This document shows, piece by piece, positions 1 through 8,687 of a stretch of DNA of 52,087 nucleotides. The position numbers and the translations under genes are program-made. The notes below the pieces were generated by a model. That model searched no databases and was not told where the DNA came from. It saw nothing but the letters and a program-made list of their open reading frames with translations. The stretch comes from an uncultured Bacteroidales bacterium (lineage in GTDB: Bacteria; Bacteroidota; Bacteroidia; Bacteroidales; FEN-979), in contig CAIWTA010000294.1 in NCBI GenBank assembly GCA_903915465.1, positions 1 through 52,087 on the forward strand, read 5' to 3'. Position 1 is the stretch's first letter; each line of letters begins with the position of its first letter.

Positions 1-137
<137 letters not shown>

Positions 138-161
138 TTATGAACCAAGTCAGTATTATTA

Positions 162-629
162 CTAAAACCTGAAATGGGAGAATGCTTTGTTTGCTTCTGC
201 CATTCTGTGAGTATCTTCTTTTCTTTTATACGCTGCACCTTCTTCTTTAAATGCAGCAACAATCTCTGCAGCAAGCTTTTGCCCCATGCTTTTCTCATGC
301 CGCTTACGCGAATAAGTAACCAATGCTTTCATACCGATAGAACTTTTTCTTCCCGGGCGAATTTCTGAAGGAATCTGGAAAGTTGCACCTCCGATTCTAC
401 GGCTTCTTACCTCAACTGAAGGGGTTACATTGGCTAAAGCTTTTTTCCAAACTTCAAGACCATCTTCTTTAGTTTTCTCAGAAACAATTTCAATGGCCTC
501 ATAGAAAACATTATAAGCAATATTTTTCTTTCCTTTTTCCATGAGGTTATTAACAAACTTAGTAACCAACGTATCGTTGAACTTTGGATCAGGAAGAATT
601 GCTCTTTTCTTGGGTTTTGCTTTTCTCAT
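162..629 (-). CDS. rpsG: 30S ribosomal protein S7
   Basis: S7 binds the 3' major domain of 16S rRNA and nucleates assembly of the head of the small subunit. The 155-residue protein has the family's usual length and opens with [20 protein letters not shown]. It contains the conserved stretch [15 protein letters not shown], and the C-terminal residues [13 protein letters not shown] are typical of the long bacterial form. It lies between rpsL and fusA in str operon order and is presumably cotranscribed with both; the gap to rpsL is 93 bp. Confidence 0.98.
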   Translation of the reverse strand: MRKAKPKKRAILPDPKFNDTLVTKFVNNLMEKGKKNIAYNVFYEAIEIVSEKTKEDGLEVWKKALANVTPSVEVRSRRIGGATFQIPSEIRPGRKSSIGMKALVTYSRKRHEKSMGQKLAAEIVAAFKEEGAAYKRKEDTHRMAEANKAFSHFRF

Positions 630-722
630 ATCTATCTAAATCGAAAAATCTTTATTGTCTGTCACAAGTAATAATTAACGATCTGTACTTGTTTTCTATT
701 ACCCTTTAAGGGTTACCATGGT

Positions 723-1106
723 TTATTTTTTGAGAGCTTTTGGCCTTTTGGCACCGTATTTCGACCTTCTTTGTTTTCTGCCTTCCACTCCCGAGGTATC
801 CAATGCTCCACGAATAATATGATAACGGACACCCGGCAAATCTTTTACCCTGCCACCACGGATCATCACGATAGAATGCTCCTGAAGGTTGTGTCCTTCA
901 CCAGGAATGTATGCATTTACTTCTTTACCATTTGTCAGACGAACCCTTGCAACTTTTCGCATCGCAGAATTTGGCTTTTTTGGCGTAGTCGTGTATACCC
1001 TCACGCAAACACCTCTACGTTGCGGGCAGGAATCAAGTGCCGGAGATTTGCTTTTATCTGTCAGCTTTTTTCTTCCTTTACGAACCAATTGGTTAATTGT
1101 AGGCAT
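723..1106 (-). CDS. rpsL: 30S ribosomal protein S12
   Basis: S12 sits at the decoding centre of the 30S subunit and influences accuracy. The protein has 127 residues. The segment [21 protein letters not shown] and the later [12 protein letters not shown] carry the two lysines whose substitution classically gives streptomycin resistance (E. coli K43 and K88); both are wild-type here. It is the first gene of the str operon, downstream of two candidate promoters at 1160 and 1401-1430. Confidence 0.98.
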   Translation of the reverse strand: MPTINQLVRKGRKKLTDKSKSPALDSCPQRRGVCVRVYTTTPKKPNSAMRKVARVRLTNGKEVNAYIPGEGHNLQEHSIVMIRGGRVKDLPGVRYHIIRGALDTSGVEGRKQRRSKYGAKRPKALKK

Positions 1107-1159
1107 ATCAATACTTTTATTTCAATTTTATGTTAAAACGTCCCTTTTTTTGGGGAGCG

Positions 1160-1167
1160 CAAAGGTA
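1160..1167 (-). promoter_or_regulatory. Proximal -7 box of the str operon (TACCTTTG)
   Basis: Read on the minus strand this is TACCTTTG, an exact match to the Bacteroidota -7 consensus TAnnTTTG, about 55 nt before the rpsL start. No good -33 TTTG is seen 19-20 nt upstream, where the sequence is only AT-rich. Confidence 0.5.
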
Positions 1168-1276
1168 TATATTTAATTAATAGTAATTAAACCTTTTATA
1201 AAATATTTTTTAATACAACTATTTTGGGAATTCTTGCTGAGAAAATGCAAGGAAGGCAGTATCTATGACAAACCGC

Positions 1277-1315
1277 TCGAATGGGTATCCGGCTAAACTG
1301 TTGCTGGCCGGTCGA
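1277..1315 (-). other. Hairpin in the gene-free str operon leader
   Basis: The 391 bases between rpsL and the methyltransferase (1107-1497) hold no credible gene. A transcript from the distal promoter would carry a hairpin here: CCGGC (1289-1293) pairs with GCCGG (1307-1311), flanked by complementary TCGA at 1277-1280 and 1312-1315. The loop is 13 nt and no U-tract follows, so it is not an intrinsic terminator. It could be part of a structured leader; no known RNA family was recognised. Confidence 0.3.
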
Positions 1316-1400
1316 AACCTATAATTGTCTGATTCTTTCAGGTTCCTTATTTCCTCTATTTGTTATCCCTTGTAAAAAACGCTACCGCTTTTTGAGGGTG

Positions 1401-1430
1401 CAAAAGTACAATATTTTTTGAAATGACAAA
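1401..1430 (-). promoter_or_regulatory. Distal promoter upstream of rpsL (TTTG-N18-TACTTTTG)
   Basis: On the minus strand TTTG (1427-1430) is followed after 18 nt by TACTTTTG (1401-1408), close to the Bacteroidota consensus TTTG-N19-TAnnTTTG. It points at rpsL and would start transcription near 1395, giving a roughly 290-nt leader. Confidence 0.6.
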
Positions 1431-1497
1431 GATTTTGTTAAAAATTTTTTCTATTTCCCAAATTTACAAACAACTTAAGTCCGAAATTTTGTTTTCG

Positions 1498-2247
1498 TCA
1501 TACAATAATTTTATATCTGATAATCATACAGGTTCCATCCATATCAGGAACAAGGACCAAAGGTTCAGGAATTGCCGATACAAATTCATCCACAGCTTTA
1601 CATATTCCTTGCCATTTGGGGTTATAATCATGAATTATGATAACACCTCCAGGCGACAATCGCGGATAGAAAAATTCCAGCGCTGCTTTTGTCGGGACAT
1701 AGAGATCTAAATCGAGATTCACTAATGCAAAGGTTTCATCTTTCAGTTCTTTGGCAGTATCGGGGAAATATCCTTCATGAATGAAGATGTTTTCATTTCC
1801 ATCAATTTTATTAATCACCTGACGGACATGTGTATCGGCAAAGTTCTTGTTTGTATAAGTGGCAGCTTCACCAGTCTCATAAAGAAGATCCTTTTCAGGA
1901 AAACCATTGAATGTATCAAACAGATGGAAAGCCCTGTCAGGATCCATTTGGTGAATAACTCTTGCACTTTCTCCCTTGTAAACGCCTGCTTCGGCAAATG
2001 CACCAGGAATATCATCCCGTTTTAATCGTTCTACCTGAAACCAGAAGTTGAAAAAACGAACTTTGTCGGGATATTTCTCTTCAAGTATCACAAGCTTCTT
2101 GTTAATTTTTCCAGCTTTCCGCGCACATTGCCAGGCTACTGGAGAATAATTCTGTGAAAAGAAAATATCCCAGATATACCGGATCAGGAAAATAAAGACG
2201 ACCAGAATAATGATCAGATTGATAATATGAAATAGTTGGGCATTCAT
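1498..2247 (-). CDS. TylF/MycF-family class I SAM methyltransferase
   Basis: A 249-residue protein with one hydrophobic segment at the N-terminus (about residues 5-29) followed by a SAM-dependent methyltransferase domain. The TylF-type motif AEAGVYKGESA (about 85-95) forms the SAM-binding loop. LFDTFNGFPEKD, NLDLDLYVPTKAALEFFYP and LSPGGVIIIHDY are family hallmarks and include the metal-binding aspartates. Known family members methylate hydroxyls of sugars on macrolides and other glycans, so a sugar O-methyltransferase acting at the inner membrane is an inference; the substrate is unknown. It is monocistronic and divergent from pcrA, with its own -7 box at 2267-2274. Confidence 0.8.
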   Translation of the reverse strand: MNAQLFHIINLIIILVVFIFLIRYIWDIFFSQNYSPVAWQCARKAGKINKKLVILEEKYPDKVRFFNFWFQVERLKRDDIPGAFAEAGVYKGESARVIHQMDPDRAFHLFDTFNGFPEKDLLYETGEAATYTNKNFADTHVRQVINKIDGNENIFIHEGYFPDTAKELKDETFALVNLDLDLYVPTKAALEFFYPRLSPGGVIIIHDYNPKWQGICKAVDEFVSAIPEPLVLVPDMDGTCMIIRYKIIV

Positions 2248-2266
2248 TTTTATAAAGTCTAAGCCT

Positions 2267-2274
2267 CAAATTTA
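2267..2274 (-). promoter_or_regulatory. -7 box for the TylF-like gene (TAAATTTG)
   Basis: Minus-strand TAAATTTG matches TAnnTTTG and lies 20 nt before the ATG at 2247. A TTG lies 17 nt upstream of the box as a weak -33. Confidence 0.45.
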
Positions 2275-2333
2275 ATGAAAATGATTATAAACAATTAGTT
2301 TTCCCCAAAACGATTTTCAATTGGTCAAAATCG

Positions 2334-2341
2334 TATTTTTG
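2334..2341 (+). promoter_or_regulatory. -7 box for pcrA (TATTTTTG)
   Basis: Exact TAnnTTTG match 19 nt upstream of the GTG at 2360. Because transcription would begin near 2347, this box argues against a TTG start at 2321 and supports the GTG. Confidence 0.5.
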
Positions 2342-2359
2342 CCTTTCGAAAACTTACAA

Positions 2360-4705
2360 GTGGCAGATTTTTTAAAAGATCTTAATGAAGCCCAACGGGC
2401 TGCAGTTGAAGCCGTTGATGGCCCGGTGATGGTTATTGCAGGAGCAGGCTCAGGAAAAACCCGTGTCCTTACTTATCGTGTGGCATATCTTCTAAATCTT
2501 GGTGTAGACCCGTTCAACATTCTTACACTTACTTTTACAAACAAAGCTGCACGGGCAATGAAGGAACGCATCCACCAAATAGTAGGTGGATCTGATGCGC
2601 ACAACGTCTGGACAGGTACATTTCATTCTGTTTTTGCAAGAATATTACGGGTTGAAGGCCATTTTCTGGGATATCCTTCAAATTTTACAATTTATGACAC
2701 TGACGACTCTAAAAGATTACTTAAATCAATACTTAAAGAAAAAAATCTTGACGATAAATTATACCCTCCAAACTATATCCTTCACCGCATTTCTGCAGCC
2801 AAAACAAGCCTCATCTCAGCAAGGGAATATTCTGAAAATCCGGAAATTACAGAATATGATGTAACATCAGGTAAACCGCTGACCGGACAACTGTTTTTAC
2901 AGTATCAGGCTCGTCTCATAAAGGCCTCAGCAATGGATTTTGATGATCTTTTATTCAATATGAATATCCTGCTCCGAGATTTCCCCGAGGTCCTTTATAA
3001 ATACCAACGCAAGTTTCACTACATCCTTGTAGATGAGTACCAGGACACCAATTATGCCCAATATCTTATTATTAAACAGCTCGCTGCAAACGATTATAAC
3101 CTTTGCGTGGTTGGGGATGATGCCCAGAGTATCTATGCTTTTCGTGGGGCGAGCATCCAAAATATTCTAAATTTCAAGAATGATTACCCTGAACACAGGC
3201 TCTTCAAACTTGAACAAAATTACCGATCCACAAAAACCATCGTAGAAGCTGCAAACAAGGTTATCGACAACAATAAGCAGCAAATCTCAAAGGAAATATG
3301 GACTGATAACGAAGAAGGTGCAAAGATTTCTTTGATTCATGCAGGTTCAGATACTGAAGAAGGAAACCTCGTTGCCCAGTCAATTTTCGAAAACAAGATG
3401 AATCAGCAGCTTCCGAATGCTGCTTTTGCCATTCTTTACCGGACTAATGCCCAATCCCGGTCGATTGAAGAAGCGCTACGGAGAATGAATATTCCTTGCC
3501 GAATTTATGGTGGACTTTCTTTTTATCAGCGGAAGGAAATTAAAGATCTTCTGGCATATTTTCGTTTGGTGATTAATCCAAAAGATGAAGATGCTTTACT
3601 TCGCGTTATCAATTATCCTCCCAGAGGTATCGGAAAGACTACGATTGAGAAGCTTATCGTAGCTGCTGACACGTTCAAAAAAAGCATTTTTGAAATTCTT
3701 CAGGAACCTGGCGTTTATCCAATAGACATAACAGAAGGAACAAGAAACAAGCTTTCGGCTTTTATCACAATGATTAAGAGCTTCGCCGTTCTCCTAAATA
3801 TCAAGAATGCTTTCGAACTGGCGCATCATATCACCGCTTCTGTCGGAATACTAAAAGAATTACACGAGGATAAAACTCCTGAAGGTGTAAGCCGGTTTGA
3901 AAATATTGAAGAACTTTTAAATGCAATTAAAGAATTCACAGAAAGCAAATTATCTTCCGCAAATGAACAACTTTCTGTGCCTGATTTCATTTCTACTGAT
4001 TCAACCGTTGAGAATCAAGCCGGAAACCAACCACAAAACAACCTTGCCCAGTTTATGCAGGATGTATCTTTAATGACAGATATGGATGTTAATAAAGATA
4101 ATACTGAAGACAGGGTCACTTTGATGACAATTCACCAGGCAAAAGGGTTGGAGTTTCCTTTCATCTTTGCTGTTGGTCTTGAAGAGAACCTTTTCCCATC
4201 CATTCAATCAATAAATTCGAGAGCGGAACTTGAAGAGGAACGAAGGTTATTTTATGTAGCCATCACCCGAGCTCAAAAAAAACTTACCCTGAGCTATGCT
4301 GAAACCCGTTACAGGTGGGGAAATCTCATAACTGGAGACCCCAGCAGGTTTATCAGCGAAATACCAGAACAATTTTTTGATCACCTGAAACGAACCTCAA
4401 AAAATCAATCATTGCGATATAGTGATAATTTTTCAAATATCCAACGAGGTTCATCTCCGGGAAATCAACCACAACGCAACCTTAAATCCTTTCATAACCT
4501 CTCCAGCAATCTCCCAGGAAAGGATGGTCCACCAGAATCAGATCAGGAGATAGAAACAGGCATGGAAGTTGAACATGAGAGGTTCGGCAAAGGAAAGGTT
4601 ATTAGCGTTGAAGGAAATGGCCCTAACAAAAAGGCCACTGTTTATTTTGATGGCATTGGGAAAAAACAACTTTTGCTGCGGTTTGCCAAATTAAATTTTA
4701 TGTAA
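2360..4705 (+). CDS. pcrA: UvrD/PcrA-type superfamily 1A DNA helicase
   Basis: A 3'-5' ATP-dependent DNA helicase for nucleotide excision and mismatch repair and removal of RecA from DNA. From the GTG it has 781 residues. Visible motifs are Walker A GAGSGKT (27-33), motif Ia TLTFTNKAA, motif II VDEYQDTN, motif III GDDAQSIYAFRGA, motif V TIHQAKGLEF and motif VI VAITRAQKKL. The last roughly 60 residues (GMEVEHERFGKGKVISVEG) match the C-terminal Tudor-like PcrA domain that contacts RNA polymerase. GTG 2360 is chosen because the promoter box at 2334-2341 lies after the only earlier start and ADFLKDLNEAQ is the normal N-terminus. It stands alone and is divergent from the TylF-like gene. Confidence 0.93.
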   Translation: MADFLKDLNEAQRAAVEAVDGPVMVIAGAGSGKTRVLTYRVAYLLNLGVDPFNILTLTFTNKAARAMKERIHQIVGGSDAHNVWTGTFHSVFARILRVEGHFLGYPSNFTIYDTDDSKRLLKSILKEKNLDDKLYPPNYILHRISAAKTSLISAREYSENPEITEYDVTSGKPLTGQLFLQYQARLIKASAMDFDDLLFNMNILLRDFPEVLYKYQRKFHYILVDEYQDTNYAQYLIIKQLAANDYNLCVVGDDAQSIYAFRGASIQNILNFKNDYPEHRLFKLEQNYRSTKTIVEAANKVIDNNKQQISKEIWTDNEEGAKISLIHAGSDTEEGNLVAQSIFENKMNQQLPNAAFAILYRTNAQSRSIEEALRRMNIPCRIYGGLSFYQRKEIKDLLAYFRLVINPKDEDALLRVINYPPRGIGKTTIEKLIVAADTFKKSIFEILQEPGVYPIDITEGTRNKLSAFITMIKSFAVLLNIKNAFELAHHITASVGILKELHEDKTPEGVSRFENIEELLNAIKEFTESKLSSANEQLSVPDFISTDSTVENQAGNQPQNNLAQFMQDVSLMTDMDVNKDNTEDRVTLMTIHQAKGLEFPFIFAVGLEENLFPSIQSINSRAELEEERRLFYVAITRAQKKLTLSYAETRYRWGNLITGDPSRFISEIPEQFFDHLKRTSKNQSLRYSDNFSNIQRGSSPGNQPQRNLKSFHNLSSNLPGKDGPPESDQEIETGMEVEHERFGKGKVISVEGNGPNKKATVYFDGIGKKQLLLRFAKLNFM

Positions 4706-4749
4706 GTTTATCCCAATTTACCCAATTCGATAATTTTACAATTTATTCC

Positions 4750-4757
4750 TATCTTTG
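4750..4757 (+). promoter_or_regulatory. -7 box for DUF4290-murA (TATCTTTG)
   Basis: Exact TAnnTTTG match 18 nt before the ATG at 4776. No convincing -33 was seen. Confidence 0.5.
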
Positions 4758-4775
4758 CTGCAAATTCTATAAAAT

Positions 4776-5435
4776 ATGGATTACAACACCACACGCCCGT
4801 CCATGATCATCCCCGAATACGGCAGAAACATTCAGGAAATGATACTCTATACCTGCACCGTACAGGACCGGGAAAAACGAAACAAGGCTGCAAAATTCAT
4901 TGTTAACATCATGGCACAAATGCATCCACAGGTTAAAGATACAATTGATTATAAGAGGAAACTTTGGGATCATCTGTATCTTATTTCCAATTATGCATTG
5001 GATGTCGATTCACCTTTTCCTCCGCCCCCGCCATTGACGCTCAGCACCAAGCCTGAAAAAATCTCCTATCACGACAAAGAAATTGAATTCAAGCATTATG
5101 GCAAAAACATTGCTGTGATAATTGAGAAAGCAACAGAGTTTCCCGAAAGCGCCGAAAAAGATGCTTTAGTAAAAGCGATAGCAATTCACTTAAAAAAATC
5201 ATATTTAAATTGGAACCGAGAATCCGTTGATGATGACTTGATTGAAGAGCATCTCAAAATCTTATCAAAAGGAAGACTCAAGCTCAAAGAAGATGTAAGA
5301 CTGACCACAACCAGTGACCTTTTGGCAAGAAACAAAATAAAGAAACCGTTCCGTCCCGGAAAAAGTGGAAATACAAGCAATAGCAACAATAGTGGCAGCC
5401 ATAGCAACCCGTTGAACAGGGGTAGAAAAAAATAA
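4776..5435 (+). CDS. DUF4290 domain protein
   Basis: A 219-residue soluble protein of unknown function with no signal peptide. The first 170 or so residues match the Bacteroidota-specific DUF4290 family (opening MDYNTTRPSMIIPEYGRNIQ, with KLWDHLYLISNYALDVDSPFPPP in two parts around residues 65-88). The C-terminal 45 residues are low-complexity and basic (FRPGKSGNTSNSNNSGS, ending NRGRKK), which suggests a flexible tail that might bind nucleic acid. It ends 3 bp before murA and both share the promoter at 4750. That pairing recurs in the phylum, so a link to cell-wall precursor synthesis is plausible but unproven. Confidence 0.85.
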   Translation: MDYNTTRPSMIIPEYGRNIQEMILYTCTVQDREKRNKAAKFIVNIMAQMHPQVKDTIDYKRKLWDHLYLISNYALDVDSPFPPPPPLTLSTKPEKISYHDKEIEFKHYGKNIAVIIEKATEFPESAEKDALVKAIAIHLKKSYLNWNRESVDDDLIEEHLKILSKGRLKLKEDVRLTTTSDLLARNKIKKPFRPGKSGNTSNSNNSGSHSNPLNRGRKK

Positions 5436-5438
5436 TAA

Positions 5439-6743
5439 ATGAGTTCGTTTGAAATAATCGGTGGCAAACAACTTAGTGGCACCATCGTTCCTCAAGGTGC
5501 TAAGAATGAAGCCCTGCAAGTCATCTGCGCTTGCCTTCTAACCAAAGAAAAAATCACTATTCATAATATCCCGAACATCCGGGACGTAAATAAATTGATT
5601 GAACTGCTCCAAATGATTGGAGTCAATGTTGAAAAGATCAATCCCACCAGTTATTCCTTTCAGGCTGGAGAAATCCGCATGGATTATTTACGTACACAAG
5701 ATTTTAAGGAAAAAGTTGGCAGTTTGCGTGGTTCCATAATGATCCTTGGACCATTGGTAGGGAGATTCAGGCAAGGATATGTTTACCTGCCGGGAGGTGA
5801 TAAAATCGGTCGACGACGCCTGGATACTCACTTTTTTGGCCTTCAGAAGCTTGGAGCAAACTTCTCCTATGATCCTTCAGACCAGATTTATTCCATTACT
5901 GCCCCGAATCTTCGAGGATCCTATATGTTACTTGATGAAGCCTCCGTAACTGGAACAGCAAACATCATAATGGCTGCCGTTCTGGCTGAAGGACAAACAA
6001 CCATTTTTAATGCTGCTTGTGAACCCTATTTGCTTCAGTTATGCAATATGCTCACCAGGATGGGCGCTCATATAACAGGAACCGGATCCAACCTCCTCGT
6101 GATTGAAGGTGTTGCCGAACTGCATGGATGTGAACATACCATGCTATCAGACATGATTGAAGTTGGTAGTTTTATTGGCCTGGCTGCCATGACCCGCTCT
6201 GCAATTACAATAAAAAATGTTAATTATCAGCAGCTTGGATTAATCCCAGATGTTTTTCGCCGGCTTGGAATCATCGTTGAAAAAATCGGTGATGATATTT
6301 ATATTCCAAAACAGGACCATTATGAAGTCGAAACCTTCATGGATGGCTCAATAATGACAATCGCTGATTCGCCGTGGCCGGGATTTACTCCCGACCTTAT
6401 CAGTATTGTGCTTGTTGTTGCCACCCAAGCTCGTGGTAGTGTTTTGATCCACCAAAAAATGTTTGAAAGCCGGCTCTTTTTTGTCGATAAACTTATTGAT
6501 ATGGGAGCCAGAATTATCCTGTGTGATCCGCACAGGGCCACAGTGATAGGCCTTGATCGTAAATATCCATTGCGAGGCATCCGTATGTCTTCACCGGATA
6601 TTCGGGCTGGAGTTGCCTTACTGATTGCTGCTCTTTCAGCCGAAGGCCGTAGCATTATTGATAATATTGAACAAATCGACCGTGGTTACCAAGAAATTGA
6701 CAAACGACTTCAACTTTTAGGAGCCGAAATCCATAGGGTTTGA
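5439..6743 (+). CDS. murA: UDP-N-acetylglucosamine 1-carboxyvinyltransferase
   Basis: Catalyses the first committed step of peptidoglycan synthesis, transferring enolpyruvate from PEP to UDP-GlcNAc in the cytoplasm. The length of 434 residues is normal. Substrate-binding K22-N23 lie in PQGAKNEAL. The mobile loop reads YLPGGDKIGRRRLDTH, so residue 121 is Asp where E. coli has Cys115, the target of fosfomycin; Asp variants are active and intrinsically fosfomycin-resistant. SPDIRAGVALLIAALSAEG near residue 385 and the terminal IDRGYQEIDKRLQLLGA are conserved. It is the second gene after DUF4290, 3 bp apart. Confidence 0.96.
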   Translation: MSSFEIIGGKQLSGTIVPQGAKNEALQVICACLLTKEKITIHNIPNIRDVNKLIELLQMIGVNVEKINPTSYSFQAGEIRMDYLRTQDFKEKVGSLRGSIMILGPLVGRFRQGYVYLPGGDKIGRRRLDTHFFGLQKLGANFSYDPSDQIYSITAPNLRGSYMLLDEASVTGTANIIMAAVLAEGQTTIFNAACEPYLLQLCNMLTRMGAHITGTGSNLLVIEGVAELHGCEHTMLSDMIEVGSFIGLAAMTRSAITIKNVNYQQLGLIPDVFRRLGIIVEKIGDDIYIPKQDHYEVETFMDGSIMTIADSPWPGFTPDLISIVLVVATQARGSVLIHQKMFESRLFFVDKLIDMGARIILCDPHRATVIGLDRKYPLRGIRMSSPDIRAGVALLIAALSAEGRSIIDNIEQIDRGYQEIDKRLQLLGAEIHRV

Positions 6744-6746
6744 TGC

Positions 6747-6776
6747 TGCCAATTTGTCTTATTTTCACTGATGGCA
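6747..6776 (+). promoter_or_regulatory. Imperfect palindromic element before grpE-dnaJ
   Basis: The 104-bp murA-grpE gap contains TGCCA (6747-6751) and TGGCA (6772-6776) as inverted arms, followed by TGACTGAC. Placed before two heat-shock genes, this could be an operator; no known factor site was identified and the match could be chance. Confidence 0.22.
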
Positions 6777-6847
6777 AGTTTTTTGACTGACTTCTCAGCA
6801 GTTTCATAAAAATAGTTTTTAGCTGTTAACCTATCATCATTTAATAA

Positions 6848-7432
6848 ATGGAAGATAAGAGAAAAGAAAAATCGCAGGAACCTGAACTGGAGAATTGTCT
6901 AAAAGAAAGAAGCAGTGAAAACTCCACTGATAGAGATGATAAAAAGGAAAACTCATCTAGGTCAAAACATAAAAAAGATGATAAAGTCGAGAAACTTGAA
7001 CAAGAGGTTTTACAGCTAAATGATAAATACCTGAGGCTTTATTCGGAATTTGATAACTACCGTAAGCGCACCCAAAGAGAGAAAAATGAACTGAGTAAAA
7101 CAGCCGCATCTGAAGTTGTTACTTCCCTTCTGCCAATTATTGACGACCTTGAAAGAGCTTATTCTGCAATTGACTTAAATGAAACCGCTCATTCTGCAAC
7201 TAAAGATGGCATCGGCCTGATCCTGAACAAGTTTTTGAATATACTGTCACAAGCAGGACTTGAACCTATCAAAGCCATTGGAGAACAATTCAATACCGAT
7301 TTCCATGAAGCAATAACAAATATACCCGCTCCATCCCATGACATGAAAGGGAAAATTGCAGATGTGATAGAAAAAGGATATTTACTCGGTGGTAAAGTTA
7401 TCCGGTTCGCTAAAGTGGTTGTTGGTAGTTAG
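6848..7432 (+). CDS. grpE: Nucleotide exchange factor GrpE
   Basis: GrpE releases ADP from DnaK and so drives the Hsp70 folding cycle. The protein has 194 residues. A very charged, probably disordered N-terminus (residues 1-48) leads into a coiled coil ([29 protein letters not shown] in two parts, about 49-77). The C-terminal beta domain includes FNTDFHEAI and the ending [16 protein letters not shown], a family hallmark. It is followed 53 bp later by dnaJ and is presumably cotranscribed with it; dnaK is not in the window. Confidence 0.95.
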   Translation: MEDKRKEKSQEPELENCLKERSSENSTDRDDKKENSSRSKHKKDDKVEKLEQEVLQLNDKYLRLYSEFDNYRKRTQREKNELSKTAASEVVTSLLPIIDDLERAYSAIDLNETAHSATKDGIGLILNKFLNILSQAGLEPIKAIGEQFNTDFHEAITNIPAPSHDMKGKIADVIEKGYLLGGKVIRFAKVVVGS

Positions 7433-7485
7433 TCCTGAGACGAAAAGAGAAACAGCAACATATATACTACTATTCGATTGACTTG

Positions 7486-8649
7486 ATGGCAAAAAGAGAT
7501 TATTACGAAATACTGGAAGTTTCAAAAAAAGCAAATCCGGAAGAGATCAAAAAAGCCTATCGTCAGCAGGCCATAAAGAATCATCCTGACAAAAACCCTG
7601 GCAATAAAGAAGCAGAAGAGCGCTTCAAAGAAGCTGCTGAGGCTTATGAGATATTAAGTGATCCCGCCAAGCGCAGCAGGTATGATCAGTTTGGCCATGC
7701 AGGAGTTGGATCTAATTCCGGATTCTCCGGTTTTGGAGGAGGAGGAATGAGCATGGATGAAATCTTCCGTCATTTTGGAGACATTTTTGGAGGTGGCGGA
7801 TTCGATGATCCCTTCGGCAGTATTTTTGGTGGTGGAAGACGAGGCCGGACAGTAAATCACGGATCCAACCTACGAGTTAAAGTAAAGCTGACACTCGAAG
7901 AGGTTGCCAATGGAGTAGAAAAGAAAATAAAAGTCAATAAGTTTGTTAAATGTGACATTTGTAGTGGAACCGGATCAAAAGACGGGACCTCCTATCAGAA
8001 GTGCTCCACATGCAATGGGTCTGGTCAGGTGACACGTGTGACCAGCACATTCCTTGGCCAGATGCAAACCATAACTACTTGCCCTCAATGTGGTGGAGAA
8101 GGTCAGATCATCATCAATAAATGTCCGGATTGCGCTGGTAATGGTATTGTAAAAGGTGAAGAGATAATCAGTATTAAAATTCCTGCAGGAGTTGGTGAAG
8201 GAATGCAACTTTCTTTAAATGGGAAAGGAAATGCTGCAGCCCGGAGTGGAATCCATGGAGACTTGCTGGTTCAGATTGAAGAGATCCGACATGAACTACT
8301 TGAAAGAGATGGGGACAACCTATTGTATGAACACTTTATTACCTTTTCAGACGCAGTCCTTGGAACAACAATTGATATACCTACTGTCGGTGGGAATGCT
8401 AAGATCAAGGTTGAACAAGGAACACAGAGCGGAAGAGTACTACGCATAAAAGGGAAAGGCCTGCCTAGCCTGAACCAATGGGAAAAGAAAGGAGATCTTC
8501 TTGTCACAATACACGTTTGGACACCCAAAAATCTTTCAAAAGAAGAAAAAGCAATTCTCTTAAAACTGGGTCAATCACCTAATTTCCAACCAAATCCATC
8601 AGCAAGGGATAAAAACATATTTTCACGAATGAAAGATATTTTCGAATAA
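7486..8649 (+). CDS. dnaJ: Chaperone protein DnaJ (type I Hsp40)
   Basis: Co-chaperone that delivers substrates to DnaK and stimulates its ATPase. Domains in order: J domain (1-70) with HPD at 33-35; Gly/Phe-rich linker (about 71-120); four CxxCxGxG zinc repeats starting at C156, C173, C199 and C213 ([32 protein letters not shown]); C-terminal peptide-binding domains to residue 387. The fourth repeat ends GNG, a normal variation. ATG 7486 is preferred over the TTG one codon earlier because [10 protein letters not shown] is the standard start. It sits downstream of grpE. Confidence 0.97.
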   Translation: MAKRDYYEILEVSKKANPEEIKKAYRQQAIKNHPDKNPGNKEAEERFKEAAEAYEILSDPAKRSRYDQFGHAGVGSNSGFSGFGGGGMSMDEIFRHFGDIFGGGGFDDPFGSIFGGGRRGRTVNHGSNLRVKVKLTLEEVANGVEKKIKVNKFVKCDICSGTGSKDGTSYQKCSTCNGSGQVTRVTSTFLGQMQTITTCPQCGGEGQIIINKCPDCAGNGIVKGEEIISIKIPAGVGEGMQLSLNGKGNAAARSGIHGDLLVQIEEIRHELLERDGDNLLYEHFITFSDAVLGTTIDIPTVGGNAKIKVEQGTQSGRVLRIKGKGLPSLNQWEKKGDLLVTIHVWTPKNLSKEEKAILLKLGQSPNFQPNPSARDKNIFSRMKDIFE

Positions 8650-8687
8650 TTTTTTGCCTTTCTTTAATCTCATCTGATCAATACAAG

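Noticed and set aside
771-1176. Two plus-strand frames over rpsL
   Set aside because: Antisense shadows of a highly conserved ribosomal gene.
2321-2359. TTG start for pcrA adding 13 residues
   Set aside because: A -7 box (TATTTTTG, 2334-2341) lies within this stretch and transcription would begin after it; GTG 2360 gives the normal N-terminus.
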